From the NCBI GenBank assembly GCA_026315105.1, contig CM048744.1, forward strand, positions 315,153,270-315,217,269: a stretch of 64,000 nt of DNA. Direction: 5' to 3'. This document shows positions 45,247 to 57,600 of this stretch, piece by piece; position 1 is the stretch's first letter; each line of letters opens with the position of its first letter. A model generated the notes under the pieces. That model had not been told where the DNA came from, ran no database searches, and saw only the letters and a program-made list of their open reading frames with translations. A program made the translations under genes and the position numbers. This DNA is from Locusta migratoria. Its lineage: Eukaryota > Arthropoda > Insecta > Orthoptera > Acrididae.

Positions 45247-48200
45247 CTCATTACGAGCCATTGATGTAAATATATTGAAATAAAAGCGAATTACTGTATT
45301 AGTAATCTGTAAATAAATACTCCTTAAAAGCACGCGTGGGGTCTACGGAAACCCCAACAATGTAAAACAGGTACTTATAGCTGGGAGAGAGTAGCGCCCG
45401 TCCATCTGTTGCAAGCATCCGCCGCATACTGGGAATACCTAAAATGACGAGTGTGAGGCGCGCCAACAGTGGAAATTGTAGATAAAGGTTAATGTATCAT
45501 ATGAAATCCTAACTAGATCATGACTTTCCTACTATTTTGAAGGTAAAGTGTCTAAAATTACATCAACATTGGAATAAAACTACATTTTTTCGAAGTTCGT
45601 TACAGTTATAATTGTCGTGTGATACAGTATGATATTTAGCTGTCTCAACTATTTAATTGAGGTTCATACGGCGTTTAGTTAGAGCAAGGCACCATGGGAC
45701 GAACACATTAATGATGAGGTCATACTTGTTACCCTCTAATACGGTGTCTGACCACCTCGGTCGGCCAGTACAATTGCACATCTGCGTAGCATTGACTATA
45801 TGAGGTTATCAATCAGCCTTTGAAGGATATTTGGCCAATCTTCCATGAGTGCAATATCGAACTCTACCGTGAATAACGGGTACGAAATATTTGTATCATA
45901 TAAACAGTGGCGGAAGGAGTAATAATTGCACTTGTAACAACGTTAAAAGTTATAACCATATCGATCTGCTGTAAATTGCAACTCAGTTTTTACACTTGGC
46001 ACATGATAGTTGTAATGATGCAACTACAGTTTCCCTTTCTCATTCCTGGGAGTAATCGAGCGCAGTACACAAGCTGTGTTTGTTTAGCAGGAAGGGTCAG
46101 AAGGGCTTAAGCATCGCAAAGGTGACGATGGAGCGGAAATTACGATTATCTTTACTCCATTGTCGCCCTTGGAACTTGGCTCCTGGTGCAAAAATTACAT
46201 CTATAATCAATATATCGCTGTAATTATTGAATTGTTAGTTTTATTTTAATATCCCTTGAGTTCGTCATGGAAACGAAATACCTTTCTAAACTTTTTATAT
46301 GCCTGCCATTGTGCAATTTAAGGGATCCTCTTTGTATCGATTTATATGTATTATACATTATTGAGACATTAGTTGTGCCAAGATCGTAGGAAATTAATTT
46401 AACTTATAAAAGATCAGATGATGATAACCAAGAATTGTCGAAACTAGAAACCGGTCACGAATAAATAAATAAAAATTGTATCATTTTTCGTAGCGCTGTT
46501 GAGGCAACTTATGTCTCAGTAGCTTTTAACCTTCCTGAATGATGACTTTTTGACGCGCAGCGTCAGGCACAGTGTGAATTTACTGTTCTGTAAATGCCTC
46601 GGGGTAAATCTACGTGAGTAAACGTCCTTTATGCCATCCGCCTTTCTTCAGTATAACAAAGGACTCTTGGAACGAGTGCTCTCGAGATGGCTCGATCCGC
46701 TGTTGTGATACACCATTAAGCACTCTTTCCAGCAATTTCTATAATGGACGCGATCTTCAGAACGCCGACTACGGAATTTTTTAACGAAACTTTCATTCCT
46801 GCTTCTGGAATTTCACTTTCCCCGGTTACTCGAGCGGTAAACAGAGTTCTGCTTTCTTCTGCATTCGTCTTTTATTCGACTAGATATCTCTCCTTAGGGC
46901 GCGATGTACTAAGGTCACTGCTGTACGACGAAAATATATTATTTACCCCGTATTATGTACGCGGGTAATCTATTCACAAAAATTTCTGACGAGTGACCTT
47001 CGTAGCATAAATAAGTGTAGGTTACTAATGTGAAGTATACGCAACTGAAATGAATTCTCCGTCAGTTTATTCAGTTGGTATCAATAACGACCACGAATAA
47101 TGGAACATAATTTTTTTTGTTTTTATTGTAATTCGTGACTTACTAGAAATAATTTTCTACATTTTTTCCAGAAATTTAAAATAACACAACTGAAACGAAA
47201 GAAAGTGTTGCGGTAGGAGGTAAAAAATAAATCTCGTGAATATGCTGACTGTGGAATCAGAATCGAGTAAAAGACACAATATGCAACAAAACCCTTTATC
47301 TGGAGATTGATATTTTAGAAAAAAAAATCGGATGAACAATCTTACAGCCATTAGTGTAAGTTAATCTTTTCTACGTTGATTTGGTACACGGTGATAGAAA
47401 GTGTGAAAAAATTATACGATAAGGGATATCTATGAATGGATAAGTAAACGAAACTGATGTATTTTGTTAATTTGGAATAAAAAAATACCGCCAAAGATGT
47501 ATGAAGTTTATATGTCGTCACAAGCGGAAGATGAAGAGGGAGAGGGAGTATTTGACGATAAAGAAAGTGTAATTTGGTGATTAAAGGAAGTTGAAAATCT
47601 AATAAACATCCTGTGATGAACGCAGTTGTAACCTAAGAAACAGAAGGAAGACATGGGAGAGTATGTAAACTAGGTTGTCAGAATTTGAGATAAGAGATGG
47701 TAATACGAATCAAGTGTCCCAAGAAGAGACCCGGAGACACTGGAATTTTCCACCTAGATTACATGATGGTCACACAGAAATTTTTGAACCAAGAGCACAC
47801 TTAACTTGCCAGAACACACAAAAATGATGAGTTGGCAAGTTCACGGGACAGTGCGGCGCACTACGATGCCACGATACGATTGTCGGCAACTATCAGTCGT
47901 CGTTGAGATTTTAAAACTTAATTGATGGAACTCTAAATTTCGGCCAGTAAGAATCCATACTGAGGCACACATTTCAAACTAAGAGTAATCGTTTCGTTGA
48001 CACTTCAGCCAACATTTTTAGAAATGCCGATGGAATAATATCTATTCTTTGTGCCTTGACTGATTTCCAATTTTCTAGATCTCTTTTACTTTATCTCCTA
48101 TGTCTTCCATATCAACAACAATTTCTTTTTTTAGACTCGGTCCAAGAAGTCTTCACTGTCACTCCTGCCCTCAACACACACTTCTCAGCCATCTAATCAG

Positions 48201-48248
48201 TCGCACAGGCGTGGCCGCTTGGCTTGAAGGACCACGCTACTGATTGAG
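45247..48248. other. Unassigned; weak transposon traces
   Basis: The stretch 45,735-45,890 (cggtgtctgaccacctcggt) recalls the 5' region of Tc1-like elements in this kind of genome, weakly. Around 46,425-46,475, gtcgaaactagaaaccggtc recalls Penelope-type repeats. A short frame at 46,744-46,968 has no motif. The rest is AT-rich and featureless. Confidence 0.45.
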
Positions 48249-48376
48249 CCGCGGTGGAATAGCCGAGCGGTCTAAAGCGTCTCGCTGCGGAGCGCGCGGT
48301 TGATCGCCGTGGAGGTTCGAGTCCTCCCTGGGGCATGGGTGTGTGTGTTGTCCTTAGGTTAATTTACCTAGGTTAT
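48249..48376 (+). mobile_element. tRNA-derived SINE (family C), cut by LINE element A
   Basis: Intact head gagccgcggtggaatagccg, box B ggaggttcgagtcctcc and the gtgtgtgttgtccttaggtt block. It stops abruptly where element A begins, before the usual tail. Confidence 0.85.
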
Positions 48377-48592
48377 TCCGGCTTCAGCTGTCGCCGCGGA
48401 CGGACGCTTTCGGTCTCTGCTGCGGGCTGTCAGTGTTTACGTCGATGTTTACTATCGTGCTCTGTGTCTGACTGTGCCAACGTGTTACTACCTGTGTCAT
48501 ATCCTTAACGGGATAGTTGTCGTTAATTCGACGGATAGTGCTCTTTATATGGAATCTCGGTTTTGACCGAATTCCCCCGGCAATATTACAGC

Positions 48593-49368
48593 ATGGAAAA
48601 CTCAGTCCGCAAGAATACTGTGGTTTTTGCTTTCGACAAGGAGACTCGGCGGGTTCAACCAACGACGCTGGAGATCGACGACTGGATTACACAGGTACTT
48701 GGCATCAATCCTGACTCAGTTCATACCGCGCAACTAGACTCTGATAATTACTGTGTTTTTGTAAAATTTCTGGATGCTGTTACTGTAGATAGACTGCTCA
48801 GTAGAACTGGCAAACATGTTGAATACGTGCATAGAGACGGCACAAAAAGTAAGGTGTCTGTAAAGCGAGCTGACTCGGCATATAAAACAGTTAGAGTGTT
48901 AAATGTCCCTATTGAAGTTGACAATGAGAAAATTAGGGACGCTCTGGCTAAATATGGGGAAGTAAAGGAAATTTTTAATGAACGTTGGTCCAAGCAATAT
49001 AAACTGCAGTGCTTTAATGGTGTCCGTTCCGTTGAGATGGAGGTGAAAACTAACATCCCTTCATATATATCGGTGGAAGGCCAAAGAGCTCATATTGTTT
49101 ACTCTGGACAAACCCCCACGTGTCATGTTTGTAATGAAGCAGGTCATTTGCGGCAGGATTGTCCCCGTCGTGCTGTTGTACTGAAAAATAATTTAATGCA
49201 ACGTCGTAAATTAACTCTAAACGAAGTGTTGGCTACTGCTAATTCTGACCACCAGGCGGATATCCCTAATGCTGCAACAAGTCTTGATGACAGTTCTCTT
49301 GACGGCAGTGCATTTCCTCCGCTCCCGACACGGTCAAGTCAAGATTCGTCCTCCCGCGATAGTGATGT

Positions 49369-49409
<41 letters not shown>

Positions 49410-50119
49410 GGCCTATTGCGCTCACTGATGATCAGATAGATGACGATACCTGTAGTTCGCCGGCAATTCGCAAACAGAAATCGTGTAGCGACGACTTCTC
49501 GGAAAAAATAGAGACCATGCAAGTGGAATTGTTACCGGATCCAAGCGTATCTCATGTTTTGGAACAAGCGGCAACGGCCAGCGAAGGTAGTGGGATGAGG
49601 GAAATGACACAAAATGTCGAACAATCTGCACATTCTAGCGAGGCTAACCAGCTGCCTCAGCGCGTGACGGTGGGCTTGGTTGACTCACATCCACAACAAC
49701 CACCATCCGCGCCGCAGACAGCAGTAGGAGGAAAACCGGCGGAAGTGTTAGGTCAACAACTTGTGTCTATACAGTCAGTGCGCGAAGAACCGCAACATGA
49801 TACGGTCGAAACACAACATATGGCGGTGATAAGCAAACAGACTTCCATAACAGCCGGCGAGGCGGCGGCGGCAGCAGCGCCAACACCGGGCGCGGAAGTT
49901 GCAGCCACTGCCTCTCAGGTTTTCCAGAGACGGGGTAAATTAAAACCACAGCCGAATCTCTCTGTCGCTCGAAATCAGGCATCAACGAAGTCACAGAGAA
50001 CTAATAAAAAACAGAAGAACATACGATACGACGTAGTCAGAGAGCAGACGGAAGACGAACTTTCTGACGACGTCACCGACGCACAACCCCGACAAACTAA
50101 GCAGTCCAGTGGAAACTAA
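48593..50119 (+). CDS. LINE A ORF1, RNA-binding gag-like protein (508 aa)
   Basis: The first ATG of the frame is at 48,593; the in-frame codons upstream hold no ATG. The frame is fully open. The N-terminal ~95 residues resemble the region before the RRM in Tx1-type ORF1 proteins (LEIDDWI). An RRM-like fold follows at about residues 98-165 (TVRVLNVPIEVDNEKIRDAL, then KYGEVKEIF). A single CCHC knuckle CHVCNEAGHLRQDC lies near residues 178-191. The C-terminal half is low in order, rich in Gln, Ala and Ser, and contains a lysine run encoded by a 38-base A tract (49,371-49,408). The protein should bind element RNA and form the ribonucleoprotein with ORF2. As ORF2 of this copy is broken, it could only act in trans. 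Confidence 0.85.
49371..49408 (+). repeat. Poly(A) tract, 38 bp, within LINE A ORF1
   Basis: It encodes about 12 consecutive lysines and leaves the reading frame open on both sides. Element B has a basic patch but no such tract in its ORF1. Confidence 0.95.
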
Positions 50120-50237
50120 CGGTTAAGAGTCCCTCCACCTGCGTAACATGATAAACGTCTGGATACATTGAAGGGAAACAAGGACTTAAAATACAGCACT
50201 CAGACTTTAAACCGAACTCTAGTTACAACCCTAAGCA

Positions 50238-53200
50238 ATGCAAGCATATTCTCTTACCACGATAAACATTAACAAGATACGATCTGATTTAAAGGTAACG
50301 GCCCTTAAAGAATTCTTGTATGACTCTGATACTGATATTGCTTTTCTTCAAGAGGTAACGACGACACACCTCACCGTACCTGGCTATGTAGAAATCCTGA
50401 ACGTCTCCCTTGAATCGACTACAGGAACTGCCTTTTTAATCAGGGAGGGTATTCCAGTAACAGATGTAGAAAAATTGGAGTCTGTCAGGGCCATAGCAAT
50501 TAATATTTACGGAATAACATTTATTAATTTGTACGCCCCATCTGGGAATTCTAATCGATCAGCAAGAGCAGCATTTTATAAAGAAGAACTAATTTATTTG
50601 TTACGTAAAAATCCAGTACGTCTTGTAATCGGTGGCGATTTCAATTGCGTCCTAAATCGTAAGGATCAAACACCAAACTTTAATGGATCGGTGGAACTGA
50701 AACACCTAGTTAATGAATTTCATCTTAAAGATACGTGGGAAATCAAGTATCCAACGTTAGTCCAATACACGTATGTGTCATCCTCTTCCTGTAGTAGAAT
50801 CGACAGAATCTATGTTTCTGAAACCCTAGAAAGCTTCCTCCTGAAATCAGAAATAATTCCAGCATATTTCAGTGACCATAGTAGCATGCTCGCTTGCTTA
50901 AATTTACCTGCACAACAGATTCGTATTTACAGAAATCAGTGGAACTTAAATGTATCTTTGTTGGAAGAACAAGACTTGGCAGACGAAATAACAGCTGCGT
51001 GGAGCACGTGTCTGAGATTTATAGGTAGGTACCCTACAGTGTTAGACTGGTGGACCACGTGTGCCGAACCTAGGTTACGTCGGGTTCTTAGAAGTTACGG
51101 TTAACAGAGAACTAGGGAGCTGAAGGGTGCAATGGAATATTATTATACTTTGCTCAGAGACCTATACCACCAGGCAACTGTATCAAACATCCGATTACAA
51201 GACATCAAGAGAGTCAAAGCGAAACTACTTACACTTAAAAGGCGACAGATGGAGGGTCTTAAAATCAAGTCCAAAGCGAAATCAATAGTAGATGACGAAA
51301 CAACATCTTTGTATCATTTGATTAGGCATGCAAAGAACAGACGCCGAACTCTTAATAGACGAACTGACGCTAACGAACGGTACGACACTGACAACTCAGA
51401 AGATATTATGGGCGAGGTTCATAACTACTTTAAAACACTTTATTCCCCCGGACAGTTGGATGAAAGATCTATCCAAGACTTCATTCACATCGTGACACCG
51501 AAGTTAACGGCAGAGGATAACGACGGAATTCTTTCTGAAATTAGCAATGATGACGTACTTGAGACGGTGTTGAATTCCCCGCTAAATAAATCTCCTGTTC
51601 CTGACGGTCTGCCTATTGAATTTTACGTCAAATACTGGTCCATAATTGGTGACAAATTTACATGTCTTGTAAATGAGATTCTAAATGGGAATACGATACC
51701 TGAGGACTTTAAAGAAAGTAAAATAGTTCTTATCCCGAAGAGCAATACCAAAAAGAGTTTGAATAACTTCCGCCCAATTTCCCTTTTAAATTCAGATTAT
51801 AAGATCGTGTGCAGAATTTTGAAACAGCGACTTTCCATTCACTCAACCAAAATAGTTAGTCGACACCAATCATGTGTAGCAAATAGAAGTATTTTTCACA
51901 CCATCTCTGAATACAGAGACATAATCGCCGTAACATGTGTAACCAAGATAAAATGTGCTCTCATGTTCATTGATTTCTTCAAAGCTTTCGATCGTGTAAA
52001 CTATAACTTTTTATTCGCAGTAATGGAAAAACTGGGTTTCCTCCAATGTACAGTTAATGTATGGTGACTGGTATACGGGCGAAAATTGCAGTCAATGGCC
52101 AGCTATCATCACAGATCCATCTGCTCCGTGGAGTTCCACAAGGCAGTCCGTTGGCTATGTATTTGTATGTAATTGCACTAGAGCCACTATTACTAACTGT
52201 TCATGCTCACCTCTCTGGTATACCTTTCTCTAGCCAAAAAACTGTCATAAGGGCTTACGCTGACGACGTGGGCGTTGTCGTGAGGGACCGAGTCGAACTG
52301 GTCCGGCTGAAACAGATACTTCAAAAGTACTGCAGTGTGTCCGGGGCGCTCGTGAATAACGATAAAAGTAAACTGTTAAATCTAAGGGGTCTTGAAAGAA
52401 TAGATACAGACTGGGCAAAAGTGGTCAGTACGCACAAAGCACTGGGGACAATCCTGACACCATGCCCAATGAAAATGACAGCCGTCAATTGGAAAGCTAC
52501 CTTAAGGAACATTCATGGGGCTGTAATTCTCAACGATATATGGATCAAGTTCAGAGGGTGAAATTTATAAACAGTTGCATTCTTTCCAAGGCCTTCTACA
52601 TAGCCCAAGTCTTCCCTCTACCTAAGACGATAGGTAAAAACGTCATGTCGGTGGTTGCCAGTTACTTATGGAAGGGAGAGATTTTCCGAGTGAATCTGCA
52701 GACTGTCACACTAGACCCTAGTAATGGCGGTCTAGGTCTGGTTGATATACATAACAAGGCATCCGCTCTGTATCTGAAAAGGTTACAGAATATATTTAAA
52801 GATAGCCCAGACAGTATAACAACTAAACTGTTCAAAAGTGTAGCGCCACAGAGTCTTAAGCCCCCTGTAGATGTACAAAGAATTAATACCAAATTACAGC
52901 ATGTACGAGCCTTTTACATTGAAGCGAGTTACATTAGCAGAAGAATAATGAACTCACCTAATATCAGAGCAAGCGACATCATGCGAGAAAGAAGGAGGAA
53001 CGAAGTGAGAAGTAAAATTGAGGAGAAATATTTCAATTACAACTGGAAGATTATATGGGCAAACATCAATATGACAGGCCTCAGTTCCGATGTCAAATCT
53101 ACCTGGTATAAAACAGTGCACAATACTGTTACCACAAATGAAAGACTCTACGCTATCGGACGCAATGACACAAATCTCTGCTTGAAATGTAATCTGGTGG

Positions 53201-53508
53201 ACACAGTACTCCACAGATTCACTTGTAATGCACGCATTAATAATTGGCTTTGGTTGCGATCCAAAATCGCGCTTCTGACAAGGGTTACTCCTGATAATGT
53301 TACATCGGAGCTTCTCTATCTGCCGCAAATAAAATATTTCCCTCAGACGAAAAACAATGCCATCCACTGGATAATGGGTAACTATGTAAGCTACGTAATT
53401 AACAATTTGGGCGCGGATAATGAAATCGATTTACAGTTATACATGAAAATGCAGTACGAAAGAGTTAAAAATACTCAGATCAGAAAAAGAAATATGGGAA
53501 CATGTTGA
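50238..53508 (+). pseudogene. LINE A ORF2, endonuclease/reverse transcriptase, disrupted
   Basis: The ATG at 50,238 opens an APE-type endonuclease: IAFLQEV with the catalytic Glu, NLYAPSG, GGDFNCVLNRKDQTPNF, SRIDRIYVS and FSDHS. A TAA stop lies in frame at 51,102-51,104. The same frame resumes through the start of the RT (FRPISLLNSDYKI, MFIDFFKAFDRVNY) until a frameshift near 52,060. The next frame holds GVPQGSPLAMYLYVIALEPL and AYADDVGVVV. A second shift near 52,530 leads to the thumb and C-terminal part with LCLKCNLVDTVLHRFTC, a CX2CX7HX3C knuckle also found in element B. Three lesions mean this copy cannot make the enzyme. Confidence 0.9.
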
Positions 53509-53648
53509 AAATACTTTTTGAAAGACAAGGTATTGGTTAGGGTTGTTAGCTGATTTTAATGGTTTTTGCTGCTTATTCCACGTTTGTAAACATACAGTTG
53601 TTTTAATTTCATGTAAAAAGAAAAAAAAGAAAGAAAAAAAAAGAGAAA

Positions 53649-53944
53649 GTTGATATGTATGTAGTAACTGTGGGTCGTGGGGGCGGCTGCTGCAGTGCTG
53701 CTGGCCACCAAAGCCGCGGCAGGCCGCGCTCCTCTCCCCTCTCCAGAAGTGGTGTTTTTGTTTAACATTCTGCATGTATAAAAAAATTGCATGGCCACTA
53801 TCCATCTGACGTTCTCCTCAGGCATGTGTGTATGTGTTGTCCTTAGCATAGGTTCAAATAAATGTTCAAATGTTTGTTAAGCTTAAGGGACTTAACTGCG
53901 GGGTCATCAGTTCCTAAACTTACAAACTATTAAAGACAAACGTG
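53649..53944. other. Spacer between LINEs A and B with SINE fragments
   Basis: 53,649-53,815 is unique, partly GC-rich DNA. 53,818-53,850 (aggcatgtgtgtatgtgttg, then tccttag) is a scrap of a family C SINE. 53,855-53,930 is the tail part of a family A SINE on the minus strand, 5'-truncated. Confidence 0.6.
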
Positions 53945-54020
53945 AAGCAATGAATTAAAATTTGTGGTGCGGCCGGGAATCGAACCCGGACTTCCATGTT
54001 TACTAGGCAGATGTCTTACT

Positions 54021-54021
<1 letters not shown>
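53945..54021 (-). mobile_element. tRNA-derived SINE (family D), cut by LINE element B
   Basis: On the minus strand, catctgcctagtaaacatgg then cgggttcgattcccggc shows an anticodon-arm-like and a box B-like part of a tRNA-Thr-type head, followed by caccacaaatttt. It ends where B's poly(T) begins. The box A side may continue beyond B's 5' end near 59,645 (gttagaccacctcacc). Confidence 0.65.
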
Positions 54022-54058
<37 letters not shown>

Positions 54059-54073
54059 CGAATTGAACAGTGG

Positions 54074-54120
<47 letters not shown>
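54022..54120. repeat. Double poly(A) tail of LINE B (T37 and T45 on plus)
   Basis: T runs at 54,022-54,058 and 54,076-54,120 flank a 17-bp unique segment (54,059-54,075, cgaattgaacagtggtc). On the minus strand the element ends in A45, 17 bp, then A37. Confidence 0.9.
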
Positions 54121-54121
<1 letters not shown>

Positions 54122-54632
54122 TATATGTACTTCATCTTTCATTCCACTTTATGATTTTTTAAATTTATTTAGTTTAACTAGTTTTATTTTTTATTTTTAT
54201 TTTTTTTTTTTTTATTTATTTTTTATTTTTTTTTATTTTTAAGTTTCCTCCAAAACACAGAAAATATACTGCTTCTTTGGTCCAGTGTAATAGGATACAA
54301 GGAAAAAAAAAATCTTCCTTCAGCTGTGTGAAGGTGAGACTATTTTTCGTTTCAAAACTAAATAATTTTTACCTCTGCTAAATGGAAAATTGGATAATTA
54401 AATAGATATTATCCAGTTTCTTCAAAGGTTTCTTGAATGTTGAAAGCAAAGTAAACAAACAAAAACTGAACTTGTAATTTTTAGTATCGTTATTCTTTTG
54501 AATTACGTTTTTCTCTACTGTCTTTTACTTCATCAAATATGCATTTACGTAATGTCTAAAGGCTGTTAATCACAAATATGTTCTTCAGATATCGCCTTTC
54601 CTGTGTAAATAATTTTCCTTTCTATCGTTTGT

Positions 54633-57600
54633 TTACATTATCGTTTTAATTAGAAAGTTTGCAAAGTTTTCTTTATATTTTGTGGTACGCATTAACGTAT
54701 GGTGATCAATTGTGAGATATGCCGTGAAATCCTCCCTGGAGGGTGATTCTCTGGTTAGGAGGTAATGTATCGTTTGGCCTTTCAGCCAGTTGATAGCGTT
54801 CCTCCTTGTTCTGGGGTAAGGTATTTCTTCTGGGTATAAAAATCGAGCCGGCGTGATGACATTGGGCGAGGTCCTACAGATGCTCGCTATCTTCTGTCTG
54901 ATGTAGTGCCATATGTCTGTGACCTTAGCACACAACAACTTGTGATCATCATCGTCCTCTATATTGCAGTATGCACACATCGGTGTCTCCGACAAATGAA
55001 TAGCATGAAGTCGGGAGTTTGTGGCCAGTTTTCTGTTGACAGCGAAATACCAGCTCGACTTCACATAAGTTGGCAGGTGTCTACTGTGTATGTTCTCCCA
55101 GATGGCATTCCAATTGTTGAACGGATATTTTTGTTCTATATTGTTCCTTGCCTTGTTTTTCATCAGGTTGTTGTAAAGATGTTTTACTTTAACGATGTCC
55201 TTTTCGGGGATTCTGGAATGTAGGTAGCTATACTCCACTAAAAAATATTTGAGGTGGTACAGGCCGTTGGGTATATGTCCAACATTGATTGGTGCATGGA
55301 GATCTTCAGGGGCAGTTTCATGCAGCAAATATCCAGCGAGGCTACCATTTGGCTGTTTCCAGTGCTTATACATGTTGGATATGTATAAGGCCCGCGCCTT
55401 TATTCTCACATCTGTGAGATTTAAACCGCCACAATACGTTGGAAGCATCAAAGTATCATAAGTGACCTTAAATATGCGGCCTCGGCTCACGAAATGTCCT
55501 AGTGCCGATGTAATACATTTAGCCATCGTTGCCGGCAAGGGTAGCACTTGTGCAACATAGTTAACTTTCGAAGTAATGTATATATTAGCCACAGATACTT
55601 TTTGGAGTTCATCTAGTTTCCTGATACTGTGCTCTTGGACACTGGCACGGATTCTGTGAAGTATTTTTCTGTAATTCACAGCAACAGTGCTTTGTATAGT
55701 TCTTTTAAAATCAATTCCGAGACATTTCATGGATGAAACAGTAGGTAACTGTCCTTGTGTCTGCGAGGCTAGTCCACGACCAATATCGAATATCCCGGAC
55801 TTCACTCTGTTTAGTTTCGCACCAGTTGCCTGTTCATATTTTGCTACTATTTGTAGTGCGGTTTGTACCTCATTACCATCCGTAACTACGAAACCAACGT
55901 CATCAGCGTATGCATGACACACAATCTTTTCTCCTCTTATATACAGACCCCGTAGATTCTTTGTAAGAGAGGCGAGAAGGGGTTCAATGGCGATCGCAAA
56001 AAGTGCCATTGACATCGGACACCCTTGCCTGATGGAACTGGTGACTTGAATCGGACGGCTGACCTGTCCGTTGATTACAACCCTGGCTGAGTTATTCATC
56101 AGTGTGTTGCGTATGACGGCAATGAACCGTGATGGGAATCCCATTGCATCCATAGTTCGAAGCAAAAACTGGTGATTAACTCTATCAAACGCCTTGTCAA
56201 AATCCAGCGACACTATGGCACACTTGATTTTGCAGACATCGGCCGTTGAAATGAGGTCCCTGTAACCACAGAGTGTCTGCAGAATTTTTCTGTCCTTGCC
56301 TACACTTGTTTGGTATGCGCCGATGACGCTGGTCATGGTGTTACGCAATCTTCGCGCTATAATGCGACCAAAGATTTTGTAGTCGCTGTTTAGTAGCGTG
56401 ATTGGGCGCAGGTGGCCGACGGTTCTGGAATTTGAGGTCTTAGGCACTAAAACTACCATACCTTCCCGGAATTCTGTCGGAACAACAACGTCAGGGTTTA
56501 AAAGTTCATTACATATGACTGTGAATTTAGGTGTTATAAATTCCCTGAACTGCTGATAAAATTCAGCTGGGATTCCATCCTGTCCCGGCGACTTATTTTT
56601 CTTACTGTCATTGATGGCTTCGAGAACGTCGTCTTCAGTAACTTCTGAAGTAAGACTGAGCGCTTCCGCGTGGGTTACTCTGCCTTGCAGGTTGGTCCAT
56701 AATTCGTCCTGAAGCTGTTCGTCAATCGGTTGGCTGGACAATAAGGAGGTAAAATGTTGTAGTAGTGCCTCTTTGATTTCAGAGTGCTTCGTCAGCTTTC
56801 TTCCGTCAGCAGTTATTAATTCAGTTAATATTTTGCGCGATGCTCTTTTGGATTCACGTATCACGTGATATATGGAAGTGCCCTCTTGTGGTGCTACATT
56901 CTGGACCCGCGACCTTATTTGGTATCCTTCTAATTGTTTGCGCCGAAGTGCCAGAATTTTTGCTTTGATCCTTTTAATTCGTTCGTAATTCCCAACAATT
57001 GTTGCATCTGACGTGTGCAGATCCCTTAGACACTGAAAGTAAAACTCCATTGTTGATTTGTACCAAAAGCTTTTTTCTTTCGCATAATTGATGAAAAACT
57101 TTCGTATTTTGGGTTTGGCGTAATGTAGCCACCAGGTTATACCAGAGTTGTAAGAGGTGAATTTGCGTTCGCATTCTCGCCACAGGGTTTCGAATGCCTC
57201 CTGACAAACATGGTCGTTCAGGTGGGATACATTTAGTTTCCAGGTACCTCTCCCTCGAAAAGTCCCCTGTTTTTCCATATTAAGTGTGCATATGTACGCA
57301 GCATGATCCGAAAATGCTGTAGGCCATACTTCGGACTGTAATACGTGGTCTTTTAAAATTTGCGAGACATATATCCTGTCAAGTCTACTCGCCGAGTGGT
57401 TGGTCACGTGTGTAAAACCAGGGGCTGCACCGTGCATATGCTCCCAGGAGTCCGTTAGTCGTAAATCAGTAACTATGCGTTCTAGTTCAGTTGACTTGTT
57501 AAAATTGGGAGTTTGATCTTTGGGATGGAGAACGCAATTAAAATCCCCTCCCATAATAATATGGTCGTACCGGGTTCCAAACAGGGGAACAATGTCCTCT

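Larger units (their letters stand above)
48377..53648 (+). mobile_element. LINE element A (L1/Tx1-like), full length but ORF2 broken
   Basis: A 5' UTR of ~215 bp is followed by ORF1, a 118-bp spacer, ORF2 in three frames and a short 3' UTR ending in an A-rich tail (53,615-53,648). The RRM plus CCHC ORF1, APE-type endonuclease, RT and C-terminal knuckle point to the L1/Tx1 group. Clade assignment is by eye. It lies tail to tail with element B. Confidence 0.85.

Noticed and set aside
46419..46475. Hammerhead-like motif
   Set aside because: The GATGATGA and CGAAAC elements are present but helix II does not pair.
48249..48345. tRNA gene (box A and box B present)
   Set aside because: The acceptor stem does not pair properly and the body continues as a SINE; the same applies to the other tRNA-like heads in the window.
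53964..54242. Phe-rich frame
   Set aside because: Translation of the poly(T) tails of LINE B.
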